From Hymenobacter swuensis DY53 (GTDB taxonomy: Bacteria; Bacteroidota; Bacteroidia; Cytophagales; Hymenobacteraceae), in assembly GCF_000576555.1 (NCBI RefSeq), contig NZ_CP007145.1, positions 3,038,001-3,102,000 of the forward strand: a DNA stretch of 64,000 nucleotides, read 5' to 3'. Position numbers and translations under genes: made by a program. This document shows, in pieces, positions 16,956 to 25,644 of the stretch (positions are counted from its first letter, which is position 1; every line of letters begins with the position of its first letter). The notes beneath the pieces were generated by a model that was given only the letters and a program-made list of their open reading frames with translations, made no database searches and was not told where the DNA came from.

Positions 16956-18020
16956 ATGGCCTCCTTCGACCTCGCCCAGCAACCTCACCGTCGTTTTAAT
17001 CCGCTCACGGGCGAATGGCTACTCGTGTCGCCACACCGGGCACTGCGGCCTTGGCAGGGCCAGCAGGAAGCCCCCGACCGCACCCAGCGCCCCACCCACG
17101 ACCCGGCGTGCTACCTCTGCCCCGGCAACACCCGCGCCAACGGCGAGGTAAACCCCGCCTACGAAGGCACGTTTGTATTTGATAACGACTTCGCCGCCCT
17201 CACCCCCGACGCTCCCGCCGGCACCGTAGAACTGGGCGGTTTGCTGCGTGCGGAGGCCGAATCGGGTGTGGGCCGGGTTATTTGCTTTTCGCCCCGCCAC
17301 GACCTGACACTGCCCGAAATGAGCACGCCGGACATCCGGCGAGTGGTAGATGTGTGGGCCGCGCAATTCGCTGAACTTGGTGCACGGCCGGACATCAACT
17401 ACGTACAGATTTTCGAGAATAAGGGCGCGGTAATGGGCTGCTCGAACCCCCACCCCCACGGCCAGATCTGGGCGCAGCGCACCGTGCCCGGCGACCCGGC
17501 CAAGGAAACCGGGCAGCAGGCTGCCTACTTCCAAGAGCACGGCCGCACGTTACTGTCTGCTTATCTGGACATCGAGCTGCAAGAGCAGACCCGCGTAGTG
17601 CTGGAAAACGAGCATTGGGTGGTGCTGGTCCCCTTCTGGGCGGCCTGGCCTTTCGAGACGCTGGTGCTGCCGCGCCGCCCGGTGCAGGACGTGACACAGC
17701 TCACCGACGCGGAGCGTGACGCCTTTGCCGACGCTATCCGCCGCCTCACCATCCGCTACGACAACCTGTTCCAGACGTCCTTCCCCTACTCCGCCGGCCT
17801 GCACCAGCGCCCCACCGACGGCCAGCCGCACCCCGCATGGCACCTGCACATGCACTTCTTTCCGCCCCTGCTGCGCTCCGCCACGGTGCGCAAATTCATG
17901 GTCGGCTACGAGCTGCTTGCTAACCCCCAGCGCGACATCACGCCGGAGTACGCCGCCCAACGGTTACGGGAGCTGTCGGAAGTGCACTACAAGCAGGAAG
18001 TGGCCAAGGAAAAAGCCTAA
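16956..18020 (+). CDS. galT: UDP-glucose:hexose-1-phosphate uridylyltransferase
   Basis: A 354-residue class I GalT, which exchanges UMP between UDP-glucose and galactose 1-phosphate through a uridylyl-His intermediate. The N-terminal domain begins [17 protein letters not shown] and carries the zinc-site pair CYLCPGN. The active-site His triad is in [14 protein letters not shown] (mid-protein). The C-terminal domain has LHQRPTDG and [14 protein letters not shown]. It follows galK in the same direction. The 280-nt spacer has no perfect operator, so it is either co-transcribed with galK or separately expressed. A terminator lies about 110 nt beyond the stop. Confidence 0.97.
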   Translation: MASFDLAQQPHRRFNPLTGEWLLVSPHRALRPWQGQQEAPDRTQRPTHDPACYLCPGNTRANGEVNPAYEGTFVFDNDFAALTPDAPAGTVELGGLLRAEAESGVGRVICFSPRHDLTLPEMSTPDIRRVVDVWAAQFAELGARPDINYVQIFENKGAVMGCSNPHPHGQIWAQRTVPGDPAKETGQQAAYFQEHGRTLLSAYLDIELQEQTRVVLENEHWVVLVPFWAAWPFETLVLPRRPVQDVTQLTDAERDAFADAIRRLTIRYDNLFQTSFPYSAGLHQRPTDGQPHPAWHLHMHFFPPLLRSATVRKFMVGYELLANPQRDITPEYAAQRLRELSEVHYKQEVAKEKA

Positions 18021-18027
18021 AGAACAT

Positions 18028-18095
18028 CATGCTGAGCTTGCCGAAGCATCTCGCGTGCTGACTTCTGGTTACTTAATCCAACGTCAGCCCAGGAG
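18028..18095. repeat. degenerate inverted repeat after galT
   Basis: It contains ATGCTGAGCTTGCCGAAGC and ATCTCGCGTGCTGAC, then AACGTCAGC, the same words as in the inverted repeat at 63533-63639. It is a shortened or decayed copy. Confidence 0.6.
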
Positions 18096-18128
18096 ATGCC
18101 TTATAAGCTCGACATGAAGTATATATTC

Positions 18129-18166
18129 AAAAAAAGGCCCGCTGTGTAGCACACCGGGCCTTTTTT
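18129..18166. terminator. bidirectional terminator between galT and GH43
   Basis: A7-GGCCCG ... CGGGCC-T6 with inner TGTG/CACA pairing. It fits the convergent ends at 18020 and 18172. Confidence 0.88.
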
Positions 18167-18171
18167 CTACC

Positions 18172-19236
18172 TTACTTCTCGCCTGAAGGCCGGGCCAGCG
18201 GCTGTCCGACGGGTACCGGGTTACCAAAATTGGGCGTGCCGTCGGGATTCCAGGTGAAGGGCTGGGCGCGGGGCGTGCGGAAACGGCCACACCCCTGGCC
18301 GGGCTCGTCGTTGGCGTGGTACAGGATCCAGTTCTGGGTGCCATCCGGGGAGGTAAAGAAGGAGTTGTGGCCGGGCGCGTACACCTTGTTAGCGGCGTTT
18401 TGCTGGAAAACCGGCGTCGGCGACTTGGCCCAGGAGCCGGGCTGGAGCAGGTCGGCGCTGGCGGAGGCCGTGAGCATACCGAGGGCGTAGTTATCGGTCC
18501 AGCAGCCGCTGGCGGAATAAATAAGGTAGAGGTTACTGTTGTGGCGCAGTAGCTGCGGCCCCTCGTTCACATCAACGTGGGGTGGATCACCGTTGGGGCC
18601 CAGGTCGCCGTTTCGCTCCCAGGCAAAGACCGGCGTTGAGACTTTCAGGCGTGGCCCATCGATGGTCCAGGGGTTTTGCATGCGGGCCAGGTAGATGTCT
18701 TGGCGGCCGTTCACGTCGCCTTCCCACCCCGACCAGACGAAGTACAACTGCCCGTTGTTTTCGAACACCGAGCCGTCGATGGCCCACTTGTTGGTGGCGT
18801 CGGTTATCTGGCCTTTGTCCACCCAGGTGCCTTCCAGTGGGTCGGCGGCGCTGTTTTCGAGTACCCAGAGGCGGTGGTCGGGGTTGCGGCCGGCGTCGGC
18901 GGCGTAGTAGAGGTACCACTTACCGTTGAGACGGTGCAGTTCCGGCGCCCAGATTTCGCGGGAGTTGGGGCCGGTGGCCGGCGGCGTCCAGACGACCTTG
19001 CTCGGCGCAGTGCGCAGCTGACTCAAAGACCTGGTTTTCCAGAGCGTGATGTTGCGGCCGGTAGTGTGCGTGTAGTAATAAAAGCCGTCGTGAAAGATGC
19101 TCCAGGGGTCGGCCCCGGCGGGTAACAGCGGGTTGGTAAACGTGGCCGCACCGGCCGGCTGCTGCTGGGCCCGGGCAGGACCGGCCAGCAGCAGCACGGC
19201 ACCAAGCAGCAGACTGGCGTAGAAGGACTTTAGCAT
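18172..19236 (-). CDS. GH43 glycoside hydrolase (paralogue B)
   Basis: A 354-residue secreted GH43 enzyme with a type I signal peptide ending GPARAQQQ (about residue 24). Catalytic-site candidates: Asp in LLPAGADPWSIFHDGFYYY, Asp in KWAIDGSVFENNGQLYFVW and Glu in DVNEGPQLLRHNSNLYLIY. The C-terminal DGTPNFGNPVPVGQPLARP matches the paralogues at 9143 and 20554. It differs from paralogue A in lacking a lipobox, so it is probably free in the periplasm or exported. It is the last gene of the minus-strand block 23836-18172, 74 nt after the clan GH-A gene. Arabinofuranosidase is the best guess. Confidence 0.9.
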   Translation of the reverse strand: MLKSFYASLLLGAVLLLAGPARAQQQPAGAATFTNPLLPAGADPWSIFHDGFYYYTHTTGRNITLWKTRSLSQLRTAPSKVVWTPPATGPNSREIWAPELHRLNGKWYLYYAADAGRNPDHRLWVLENSAADPLEGTWVDKGQITDATNKWAIDGSVFENNGQLYFVWSGWEGDVNGRQDIYLARMQNPWTIDGPRLKVSTPVFAWERNGDLGPNGDPPHVDVNEGPQLLRHNSNLYLIYSASGCWTDNYALGMLTASASADLLQPGSWAKSPTPVFQQNAANKVYAPGHNSFFTSPDGTQNWILYHANDEPGQGCGRFRTPRAQPFTWNPDGTPNFGNPVPVGQPLARPSGEK

Positions 19237-19310
19237 AGCTATTCAGGATTTAAGCTAAACGCTGGCTCCCCGCCTCATCCGAGGAGGAAAACCAGCCTTT
19301 AGCTTTCGTT

Positions 19311-20414
19311 CTATTTGCCGTTCGTTTTCCGGATCAGGTCGGCTTCGTCCTGGTGGTAGGGCGTGCCGTCTTTGCGGAATACTTCGTGAAACCACTCACT
19401 TGGCTCGCCACCATCGGCAATGGGCACATCCCACTGATACTTGGTGTTGGTTTTGCCATCCACAAGGCCCCAGTTAATGGCCCCGATGTTGTTTTTCTTC
19501 AATAAAGGGAAGATGTTCACGAAGCGCGAGTTGCGGGGGCGGGCCATGTACTCGGTGCAGATCATGGGGCGGCCGTGGGTTTTGAGCAGCTCAATCACCC
19601 GCTCATGGGCGGGTACATCGTCGTAGTTGTGGTAGGTCATCACGTCGGAGTTCAGGGCCTGGAACGTGTTCAGCTCCACCAGGCCCCAGTTCCAGAGGCC
19701 GGCGCTGAGCGGCTGACTCGGGTTTACTTCGCGGGCCCAGGCAAACACGTTGCGTAGCAACGGCAGCGAGGCATTGCCTTCGCCTTTGTTGCCGGGCTCG
19801 TTGTATAAGTCCCACAGGAGAATGCGCTTATCGTTGGCGAAGCTGCGCAGCACGTCCTGCACGTAGGGCTTCAGCTTCACGAACGTCGCCGAGTCGCGGG
19901 AGGCCGGGTCGCCGGGGTCCTGTACCCAGCCGGAGTTGTGGATACCGGGCTTGGGCGAGGGCTGCTTGCCGGGTTTGGGGTGCTCATCCCAGCAGTCATC
20001 AAAAAACACCAACATCGTCTGGATATGGTGCTTGTCGGCGATGGCGAGATAGTCGCCTACGCGCTTCTTGAAGCCCTGCGGATCCTGCTGCCAGGCCAGG
20101 CTGTGCAAAAACACGCGCATGGTGTTGAAGCCGATACTCTCGGCCCAGCCCAGCTCTTTATCGATGGTGGCCGGGTCGAAAGTATCCGCCTGCCACATTT
20201 CCAGCTGGTTGACGGCGGTGCTAGGCGTAAAGTTCGCCCCCGATAGCCAGGGATGCTGCCTGTACCAAGCGTGGGCCTTCGCGGCCGACCACCGCTGCCC
20301 CTGCATGGCGGCCGCAGTAGCCGCTGCGCCTTTGGTTTTGAGTTTGGTTTTCTGAGCAAATGTACCGGTGGTGGTGGCGGCCAGCAACAGCAGGGAGAGC
20401 AGCAGCTTTTTCAT
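19311..20414 (-). CDS. secreted clan GH-A glycoside hydrolase (GH5-like)
   Basis: A 367-residue protein with a type I signal peptide ending GTFAQ. The TIM-barrel core starts at about residue 55 (ESIGFNTMRVFLHSLAWQQD). It has the clan GH-A acid/base motif LLWDLYNEPGNKGEG (NEP, about residue 205) and the nucleophile candidate in RPMICTEYMARP (about residue 285). The motifs are clear, but the exact family is not; it resembles proteins labelled cellulase-family or 1,4-beta-xylanase in Bacteroidota. In this locus it could be an endo-galactanase or arabinan/xylan-acting enzyme, but that is inference. Its neighbours are GH43 genes on both sides in the same direction. Confidence 0.82.
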   Translation of the reverse strand: MKKLLLSLLLLAATTTGTFAQKTKLKTKGAAATAAAMQGQRWSAAKAHAWYRQHPWLSGANFTPSTAVNQLEMWQADTFDPATIDKELGWAESIGFNTMRVFLHSLAWQQDPQGFKKRVGDYLAIADKHHIQTMLVFFDDCWDEHPKPGKQPSPKPGIHNSGWVQDPGDPASRDSATFVKLKPYVQDVLRSFANDKRILLWDLYNEPGNKGEGNASLPLLRNVFAWAREVNPSQPLSAGLWNWGLVELNTFQALNSDVMTYHNYDDVPAHERVIELLKTHGRPMICTEYMARPRNSRFVNIFPLLKKNNIGAINWGLVDGKTNTKYQWDVPIADGGEPSEWFHEVFRKDGTPYHQDEADLIRKTNGK

Positions 20415-20460
20415 GAAAAAGGCAATGGAAAGGAGAATGGATTCTGTTTGCGGAACGAGT

Positions 20461-20542
20461 GTAGAAACGCGTCTCAGCGTTGCTGATGTTTTTTGTACTG
20501 ACGTTGTCGTTCAGTGACGCGACGTGAATACGCGTCTCTGCC
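20461..20542. repeat. intergenic repeat with GAGACGCGT/ACGCGTCTC words
   Basis: Two copies of ACGCGTCTC (AGAAACGCGTCTCAGCG and GAATACGCGTCTCTGCC) and GACGCGACGTGAATAC lie in the short spacer between two hydrolase genes. Such words recur as dispersed repeats in Bacteroidota. Confidence 0.45.
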
Positions 20543-20553
20543 TCGGTTTGGGT

Positions 20554-21588
20554 TTACTCGCCCGAGGGCTTTGGCTGGGGCTCTGACAAGGATACAGGCA
20601 CGCCGAAGTTGGGCGTGCCGTCAGCATTCCAGGTGAACTTCTGCATGCGGGAGCTGCGGCCCTCGCACTTGCCGTCGGCGGCGGTTTTGGCGTGGTATAC
20701 AATCCAGTCCTCGCGCCCGTCCGGCGACTTGGTGAAGCAGTTGTGCCCAGTGCCCCACACGCTGTTTTCAGCCGAGGGCCTGAATACCGGCCGGGCCGTT
20801 TTGATCCATGATTCGGGCTTCAATGGGTCGCCCCCTTTTTTAGCCGTGAGCATACCGAGGCAGTAATTATCGTCCCAGCAGGCGCTGGCCGAGTACACCA
20901 CCAGCAACTGGCCCTTCTTGCCGGGCAGAAACTCGGGGCCTTCCAGAATCTGGCGGCCGCCGCCTTGTTCCCAGTCAAACGTGGGTTTGGCAATGACAAC
21001 CTCCTGGTCGGCGGCTATAGTCCAGGGGTTGGTCATGGGGGCAACGGCCAGCACGCTCTGCGGCCCCACGTAGGCTGAGTACAGGAAGTACCGCTTGCCG
21101 CCCTGCTCAAACACCGAGCCGTCGAGGCCGGTGTACTTAGTGTTCACCTTGCCCCGGTCGGTCCAGGTGCCGGTGGTAGGGTCAGTGGCGCTGTTTTCCA
21201 GTACAAATACGTAGCGGTGGTTGTCGTCGGGAGCCGTTTTATCGGAAGCCGTGTAGTAGAGGTACCACTTGCCATCGAGGCGGTGCAGTTCGGGGGCCCA
21301 GATCTGGCTGGAATTGGGGCCGGTGGCGGGCGGCGTCCACACTACGGCGACGGGGGCGTTGCGAATTTCGCTCAGGGCTTTGGATTTCCAGAGCGTGATG
21401 TTGCGGCCCATCGTGTTGGTGTAGTAATAGTAGCCGCCGTGCTGCGCCACCCACGGGTCGGGGCCATCATCACGCAGCGGGTTGCTGAACGCGGTGGCGG
21501 GCTTTTGCTGGGCCAGCGCGGCCGGGGCCAGCCCAACCAGGAGGCCGGTACCAAGCAATGTGGCCCAGAGGAAAGCAGATAGGTTCAT
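20554..21588 (-). CDS. GH43 glycoside hydrolase (paralogue C)
   Basis: A 344-residue GH43 enzyme with a type I signal peptide ending PAALAQQ (about residue 27). Catalytic-site candidates: Asp in LRDDGPDPWVAQHGGYYYY, Asp in YTGLDGSVFEQGGKRYFLY and Glu in RQILEGPEFLPGKKGQLLV. The first blade GRNITLWKSKAL is nearly the same as in paralogue B, and the C-terminal DGTPNFGVPVSLSE is shared with A and B. It sits between the ricin-domain GH43 gene and the GH-A gene in the same direction. The three paralogues likely split the work on different arabinose linkages. Confidence 0.9.
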   Translation of the reverse strand: MNLSAFLWATLLGTGLLVGLAPAALAQQKPATAFSNPLRDDGPDPWVAQHGGYYYYTNTMGRNITLWKSKALSEIRNAPVAVVWTPPATGPNSSQIWAPELHRLDGKWYLYYTASDKTAPDDNHRYVFVLENSATDPTTGTWTDRGKVNTKYTGLDGSVFEQGGKRYFLYSAYVGPQSVLAVAPMTNPWTIAADQEVVIAKPTFDWEQGGGRQILEGPEFLPGKKGQLLVVYSASACWDDNYCLGMLTAKKGGDPLKPESWIKTARPVFRPSAENSVWGTGHNCFTKSPDGREDWIVYHAKTAADGKCEGRSSRMQKFTWNADGTPNFGVPVSLSEPQPKPSGE

Positions 21589-21657
21589 AGTGGATGAAAG
21601 TGATGTTTCTGGTTAGTTGGCCACCGCATTCGGCATCATTGGAATCGACAGAAAAGA

Positions 21658-21688
21658 AACCCGGAAGGCAGCTACTGCCCTTCGGGTT
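21658..21688 (-). terminator. hairpin after the ricin-domain GH43 gene
   Basis: AACCCGAAGGGCA and TGCCTTCCGGGTT pair with mismatches on the minus strand, followed by TCTTTTC. It may end or attenuate the transcript before paralogue C. Confidence 0.55.
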
Positions 21689-21703
21689 GAGGGGTTTAGC
21701 CGG

Positions 21704-23836
21704 TTAATGCACCACTACCATGCTGCACCGCTGGCTGCTACCAGCAGCTGTCAGTCGCACGGTGTACAGGCCGGCTGGCAGCGTTTCGGTGGGCAGCAGG
21801 GTTGTATTAGCCACGCCAGCGGCAGCCTGCAGAACCAGGTGCCGCACCAGCCGTCCGGTGCTGCTGTACACATCCAGGCTGGCCGCGCCCGTCCGTTGGG
21901 GCACAAACGAGAGGCTGACACTGGTGCTGGCGGGGTTGGGATACGCGGTGAGGCTGCCGGCCGGGGCTTCGTCGCGGGCGGCCAGGGCGGTGCGGCCGCT
22001 GTTCAGCGGCACGGGCATCAGGTCCAGTTTCCAGCGTTGGGCATCGTTGCCGTTGTCGGTGTATTGATGCACGGCGGTACCGGGGTTAGAGAGGTTGTTA
22101 TCTACATCGAGGCACTGGTTGGTGCCTTTATGTACCAGCTTCACATACCCGTCGCCCAGACTCACAATCTGCCAGCGCTGGGCGTCGTTGCCGTTATCCG
22201 TCCACTGCTGCACCACGGCCCCGGCACTGGGGCTGTTGCCAGCCACTTCCAGGCAGAGGTTGGTGTTGCGGTGCCGGATTTTGTAGTAGCCGTCGGCTTC
22301 CAGCGTAATCACCCAGCGTTGGGCATCAAAGCCGTTATCCGTCCACTGGTGCAGGGCCTGGCCGGGCGTAGTGGAGCTATTGGGCACATCGAGGCACTGG
22401 TTGGTACCCTTGTGGGTAAGCCGGTAGGTGCCGCCCGATACGATATCCAGATTCGTTAGCGTAAGCTGCCAGCGTTGCGCATCACTGCCGTTATCGGTGT
22501 ATTGGGCCACATTCGTGTTGGGGGCACTGCTGTTATTAGCCACGTCGAGGCACTGATTGGTACCCTTGTGGGTGAGCTTGTAAAATCCACCGTCCACGGC
22601 TTCCATGCGCCAGCGCTGGGCGTCACTGCCGTTGTCGGTGTACTGCTGCACATTGGCGTTGGGGGCCGCGCTATTGCCCGCTACTTCGAGGCACTGGTTG
22701 GTCCCCCGGTGCGTGAGCTTGTAGTGGCCATCGGTTTGCAGCGTCGCAATCCAGCGCTGGGCATCGTTGCCGTTGTCGGTGTACTGGGCTACGTTAGTGC
22801 CTGGGTTCGGACTGTTACCGGCCACGTCGAGGCACTGGTTCGTGCCCTTGTGCGTGAGCTTGTACGTGCCGCCCGATACCAGATTGTTCACCGGACACAC
22901 ACCACCGGGCACCCGCGGAGCCACGCCGTAGTTGGTCATATTCACCTTCTGCATGGAGCCGTCGGCGGCGAAGTACAGCCGGTCGATGGCCACGTAGCGG
23001 GTAGAGAAGTTGTTGTTCTGGTAGCGGTGGTAAGTGATGTAGTACTCGTCACAGCCCGCAATCTTGGTGATGGAATGGTGGCCCGGCCCCTGGTTCTGGG
23101 CATCCGACGACAGCAACGAGCCCCGGTACGTCCAGGGGCCGGCGGGCGAGGTGCTGGTGGCGTACTGCACGTTGTAGCTGGCGTTAAACCACGAGCCGTT
23201 GGAGTAGGTCATGTAGTACAGCCCGTTGCGCTTCACTATATATGGCCCTTCCGTGTAGTTCTGAGGCGTGATATTCACGGGCGCATCGGCCGTGAGGCTC
23301 ACCATATCGGCGTTGAGCCGGCGCATCACCAGCTTGCTGCCGTTAGAGCCGCCGTAGTAGATGTAGGCCTGCCCATTATCGTCCACAAACACGTGCGGGT
23401 CGATGATATCCACCGTGTAGGGGTCGGAGCCAATAAGCGGGCGGCCCAGGTCGGTGAACGGGCCGGTGGGCGAGTTGCCCACGGCCACCCCAATTTTTAC
23501 CTCGGCCGAGTAATAGAAGTAGTACTTGCCGTTGCGAGCTACCACGGAGGGCGCCCAGCCGTTGTAGTCGGCCCACACGCATTGCGGGCCCACATCGAAA
23601 ATCACGCCGTCGTCGCGCCAGTTGGTGAGGTCGGCGGAGGAAAACGCGTGAAAGTCCTGGCCGCCGGTGCCCTCATTGGAGGTGGGATAAATGTAGTAGC
23701 GCCCGTTAAAGTAGTTCATTTCTGGGTCGGCGTGGTAGCCGGGTATTACCGGGTTGCCGCTGGTCTGGGCCGCGGCCGGCCGCGCAAGGCCTAACGCAAA
23801 CAGGGCCAGTTGCAGAAAAAGGAAGCAGTGTTTCAT
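21704..23836 (-). CDS. GH43 enzyme with six ricin-type repeats and T9SS sorting domain
   Basis: A 710-residue modular secreted enzyme. After a type I signal peptide ending AAAQT, the GH43 propeller (about 25-320) has Asp in IPGYHADPEMNYFNGRYY, Asp in DIIDPHVFVDDNGQAY and Glu in YTEGPYIVKRNGLYYMTY. Then come six repeats of about 47 residues of the form YKLTHKGTNQCLDV ... YTDNGNDAQRW (about 325-610), equal to two beta-trefoil R-type lectin domains. The last 80 residues (AYPNPASTSVSLSF ... LPAGLYTVRL) are a T9SS type A sorting domain, so the enzyme is exported by T9SS and probably surface-attached. It heads the minus-strand block ending at 18172. Confidence 0.93.
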   Translation of the reverse strand: MKHCFLFLQLALFALGLARPAAAQTSGNPVIPGYHADPEMNYFNGRYYIYPTSNEGTGGQDFHAFSSADLTNWRDDGVIFDVGPQCVWADYNGWAPSVVARNGKYYFYYSAEVKIGVAVGNSPTGPFTDLGRPLIGSDPYTVDIIDPHVFVDDNGQAYIYYGGSNGSKLVMRRLNADMVSLTADAPVNITPQNYTEGPYIVKRNGLYYMTYSNGSWFNASYNVQYATSTSPAGPWTYRGSLLSSDAQNQGPGHHSITKIAGCDEYYITYHRYQNNNFSTRYVAIDRLYFAADGSMQKVNMTNYGVAPRVPGGVCPVNNLVSGGTYKLTHKGTNQCLDVAGNSPNPGTNVAQYTDNGNDAQRWIATLQTDGHYKLTHRGTNQCLEVAGNSAAPNANVQQYTDNGSDAQRWRMEAVDGGFYKLTHKGTNQCLDVANNSSAPNTNVAQYTDNGSDAQRWQLTLTNLDIVSGGTYRLTHKGTNQCLDVPNSSTTPGQALHQWTDNGFDAQRWVITLEADGYYKIRHRNTNLCLEVAGNSPSAGAVVQQWTDNGNDAQRWQIVSLGDGYVKLVHKGTNQCLDVDNNLSNPGTAVHQYTDNGNDAQRWKLDLMPVPLNSGRTALAARDEAPAGSLTAYPNPASTSVSLSFVPQRTGAASLDVYSSTGRLVRHLVLQAAAGVANTTLLPTETLPAGLYTVRLTAAGSSQRCSMVVVH

Positions 23837-24433
23837 AGTGGTTGTGGTGGGGTTTAGGTAGGTAGTGGAGCAAGTGCGGAGTAAAGGGATTCGGCTGCCA
23901 GGCCGCCGAAGCTGTTCAAACCGGCTATCCGGCCTGAAGCAGCCGAAAACCGGGCAAACCGGTCTTTCCGGCTGGTATAAGACGGAGGCGTTGGCGCAAA
24001 CTCCCGCTCACCCGGAGTATGGCAGAAATTATGAATCTGCCGCCGCACAGCAGGCCTGTGGCATCCAGGAATAGAGCTGGCTTTCGAAGAGTACGTGGTG
24101 GTTCATTCATCTCACAGGCATATGAAAGGATGCAGCCGTGCTATGTATTCCACCCGAAGCGGTGCAAGCTAATCTTCGGATATAAATAATGCAAACGTTT
24201 GCACATTTATCTGCATCTTGTCCGCGCTCTTATTTGACTGTCTTTTCAGTTATTCCTCCTGAGTACTCACTCACCCATGCATTTCCTACTCCAGCCGGCC
24301 TTCTCCCCGTTCATCATTTGCAGTTTCTATGCCCCGGCGGCTGCTCAGGTCCAGCAACTGGAACACAACGCCGATATGCGAAGTATCACGGCGCTACCTC
24401 GTTACTTTCAAACCCGTCTTCAATCCTTTTCCA
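23837..24433. other. divergent intergenic region with one operator
   Basis: About 600 nt between the divergent GH43 genes. It holds the LacI-type operator at 24191-24202 and a GC-rich, partly palindromic stretch at about 23890-23980. Six-frame reading gives only short ORFs without family character. The reading frame of the plus-strand GH43 extends back to 24329, but I place its start at 24434. Confidence 0.65.
24191..24202. promoter_or_regulatory. LacI-type operator upstream of the Tat GH43 gene
   Basis: Perfect GCAAACGTTTGC, 231 nt before ATG 24434 and 354 nt before the divergent GH43 start at 23836. It could serve either or both. Confidence 0.82.
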
Positions 24434-25507
24434 ATGCCCCATTCTCGCCGCACCTTTCTTCAGCAAGCCGCCGCCGGCCTGGCTTCCCTGGCCCTGATAA
24501 ACCAGGCTGCCGCCCGCGCCGCCGCCCGTACCTACACCAACCCCGTGTACGCCGGCCAGTTTCCCGACCCATTTGTGCTGAAGCATAACGGGCGCTATTA
24601 CGCCTTTGGCACCACCGGCCAGGGCCGCACCCCCGATGGCCGCATCTTCACGCTGCTGACTTCCGATAATCTGGTGGACTGGAAGCCGGCGGGTGGGGCT
24701 CTCACTCCGCCCACCGGCGCCGAGGGGGCCGACTTCTGGGCACCCGAGGTGGTGTACCACAACGGCACGTTCTATATGTACTACTCGATGGGCGGCGGGG
24801 CCATTGGGGCCAGTATAGGGCACCGCCTGCACGTGGCTACCAGCAAAACACCGGAAGGCCCTTACACCCAGGCGGCCCTGCTGGATGTGCCGGCCAGCAA
24901 GTTCACCATTGATGCCCACGCCTTCCAGGACACCGATGGGCAGTGGTACCTGTTCTACGCCCGCGACTTTATTGACTCCGATAACGGCTACCGCCCCGGC
25001 ACTGGTCTGGTAGTGGATAAGCTCATCGACATGACCCGCCTGGCCGGACAGAGCCGTACCGTGATGCGCGCCCGCCACGATTGGACGGTATTCGAGAAAA
25101 ACCGCACGATGCCTCTATACGGCGGCCAGACTTTCCCCGAATGGCACACCCTGGAAGGGCCTTTTGTGCGCAGGCACAATGGCAAATACTACTGCTTTTA
25201 CAGCGGCGCCAACTTCCTCACGCCCCGCTACGGCGTGGATTTCTGCGTGGCCGACAGCATTATGGGGCCGTATTCGGAAGCGGGCGGCGGCAAGGGGCCA
25301 CGGGTACTGGCTGCCGTGGCGGACCACGTACGCGGACCGGGACACCACTCCCACGTCATGAGCCCCGATGGCAAAACCGAGTACCTAGTGTACCATGCCT
25401 GGAACAAGGAAATGACGGAGCGCCAGCTGTGTATTGATAAGCTGGCCTGGACGGCGCAGGGGCCGCGCTGCCAGGGCCCCACCTACACGCCGCAGCCCCT
25501 GCCCTAG
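24434..25507 (+). CDS. GH43 glycoside hydrolase with twin-arginine signal
   Basis: A 357-residue GH43 enzyme. The N-terminus MPHSRRTFLQQAAAGLASLA fits a Tat signal (S-R-R-x-F-L-x), unlike the Sec or lipoprotein signals of the other five GH43 enzymes here. Catalytic-site candidates: Asp in YAGQFPDPFVLKHNGRYY, Asp in KFTIDAHAFQDTDGQWYL and Glu in WHTLEGPFVRRHNGKYY. I choose ATG 24434 because it starts the Tat signal; the frame is open back to 24329 without a signal. It is followed by lacI in the same direction and preceded by a LacI-type operator. Specificity is unknown; an arabinanase or arabinofuranosidase is likely. Confidence 0.9.
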   Translation: MPHSRRTFLQQAAAGLASLALINQAAARAAARTYTNPVYAGQFPDPFVLKHNGRYYAFGTTGQGRTPDGRIFTLLTSDNLVDWKPAGGALTPPTGAEGADFWAPEVVYHNGTFYMYYSMGGGAIGASIGHRLHVATSKTPEGPYTQAALLDVPASKFTIDAHAFQDTDGQWYLFYARDFIDSDNGYRPGTGLVVDKLIDMTRLAGQSRTVMRARHDWTVFEKNRTMPLYGGQTFPEWHTLEGPFVRRHNGKYYCFYSGANFLTPRYGVDFCVADSIMGPYSEAGGGKGPRVLAAVADHVRGPGHHSHVMSPDGKTEYLVYHAWNKEMTERQLCIDKLAWTAQGPRCQGPTYTPQPLP

Positions 25508-25528
25508 CCATAGGCCGCAGCTCATGCT

Positions 25529-25579
25529 CAAAGGTACGCAAGGCTACCGCAACGGTGCCGGTTTCGTTGCGTACCTTTG
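25529..25579. promoter_or_regulatory. 13-bp inverted repeat carrying the lacI promoter box
   Basis: CAAAGGTACGCAA (25529-25541) and TTGCGTACCTTTG (25567-25579) are perfect reverse complements. The right arm contains the TACCTTTG promoter box (25572-25579), reading toward lacI; the left arm contains the same box reading the other way. An inner CGCAACG/CGTTGCG pair is nested. It may be an autoregulatory site or a transcript hairpin. Confidence 0.6.
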
Positions 25580-25644
25580 CACAGGTAATTGCACGCCTTT
25601 TGCGCAGTATATTGCATAAACCTTCCTGAGTAAGCGATAAGGCT

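Noticed and set aside
22000..22880. Repeated sequence that might be a CRISPR or satellite array
   Set aside because: The repeats have a period of about 140 nt, are in frame and encode the ricin-type lectin repeats of the GH43 enzyme.
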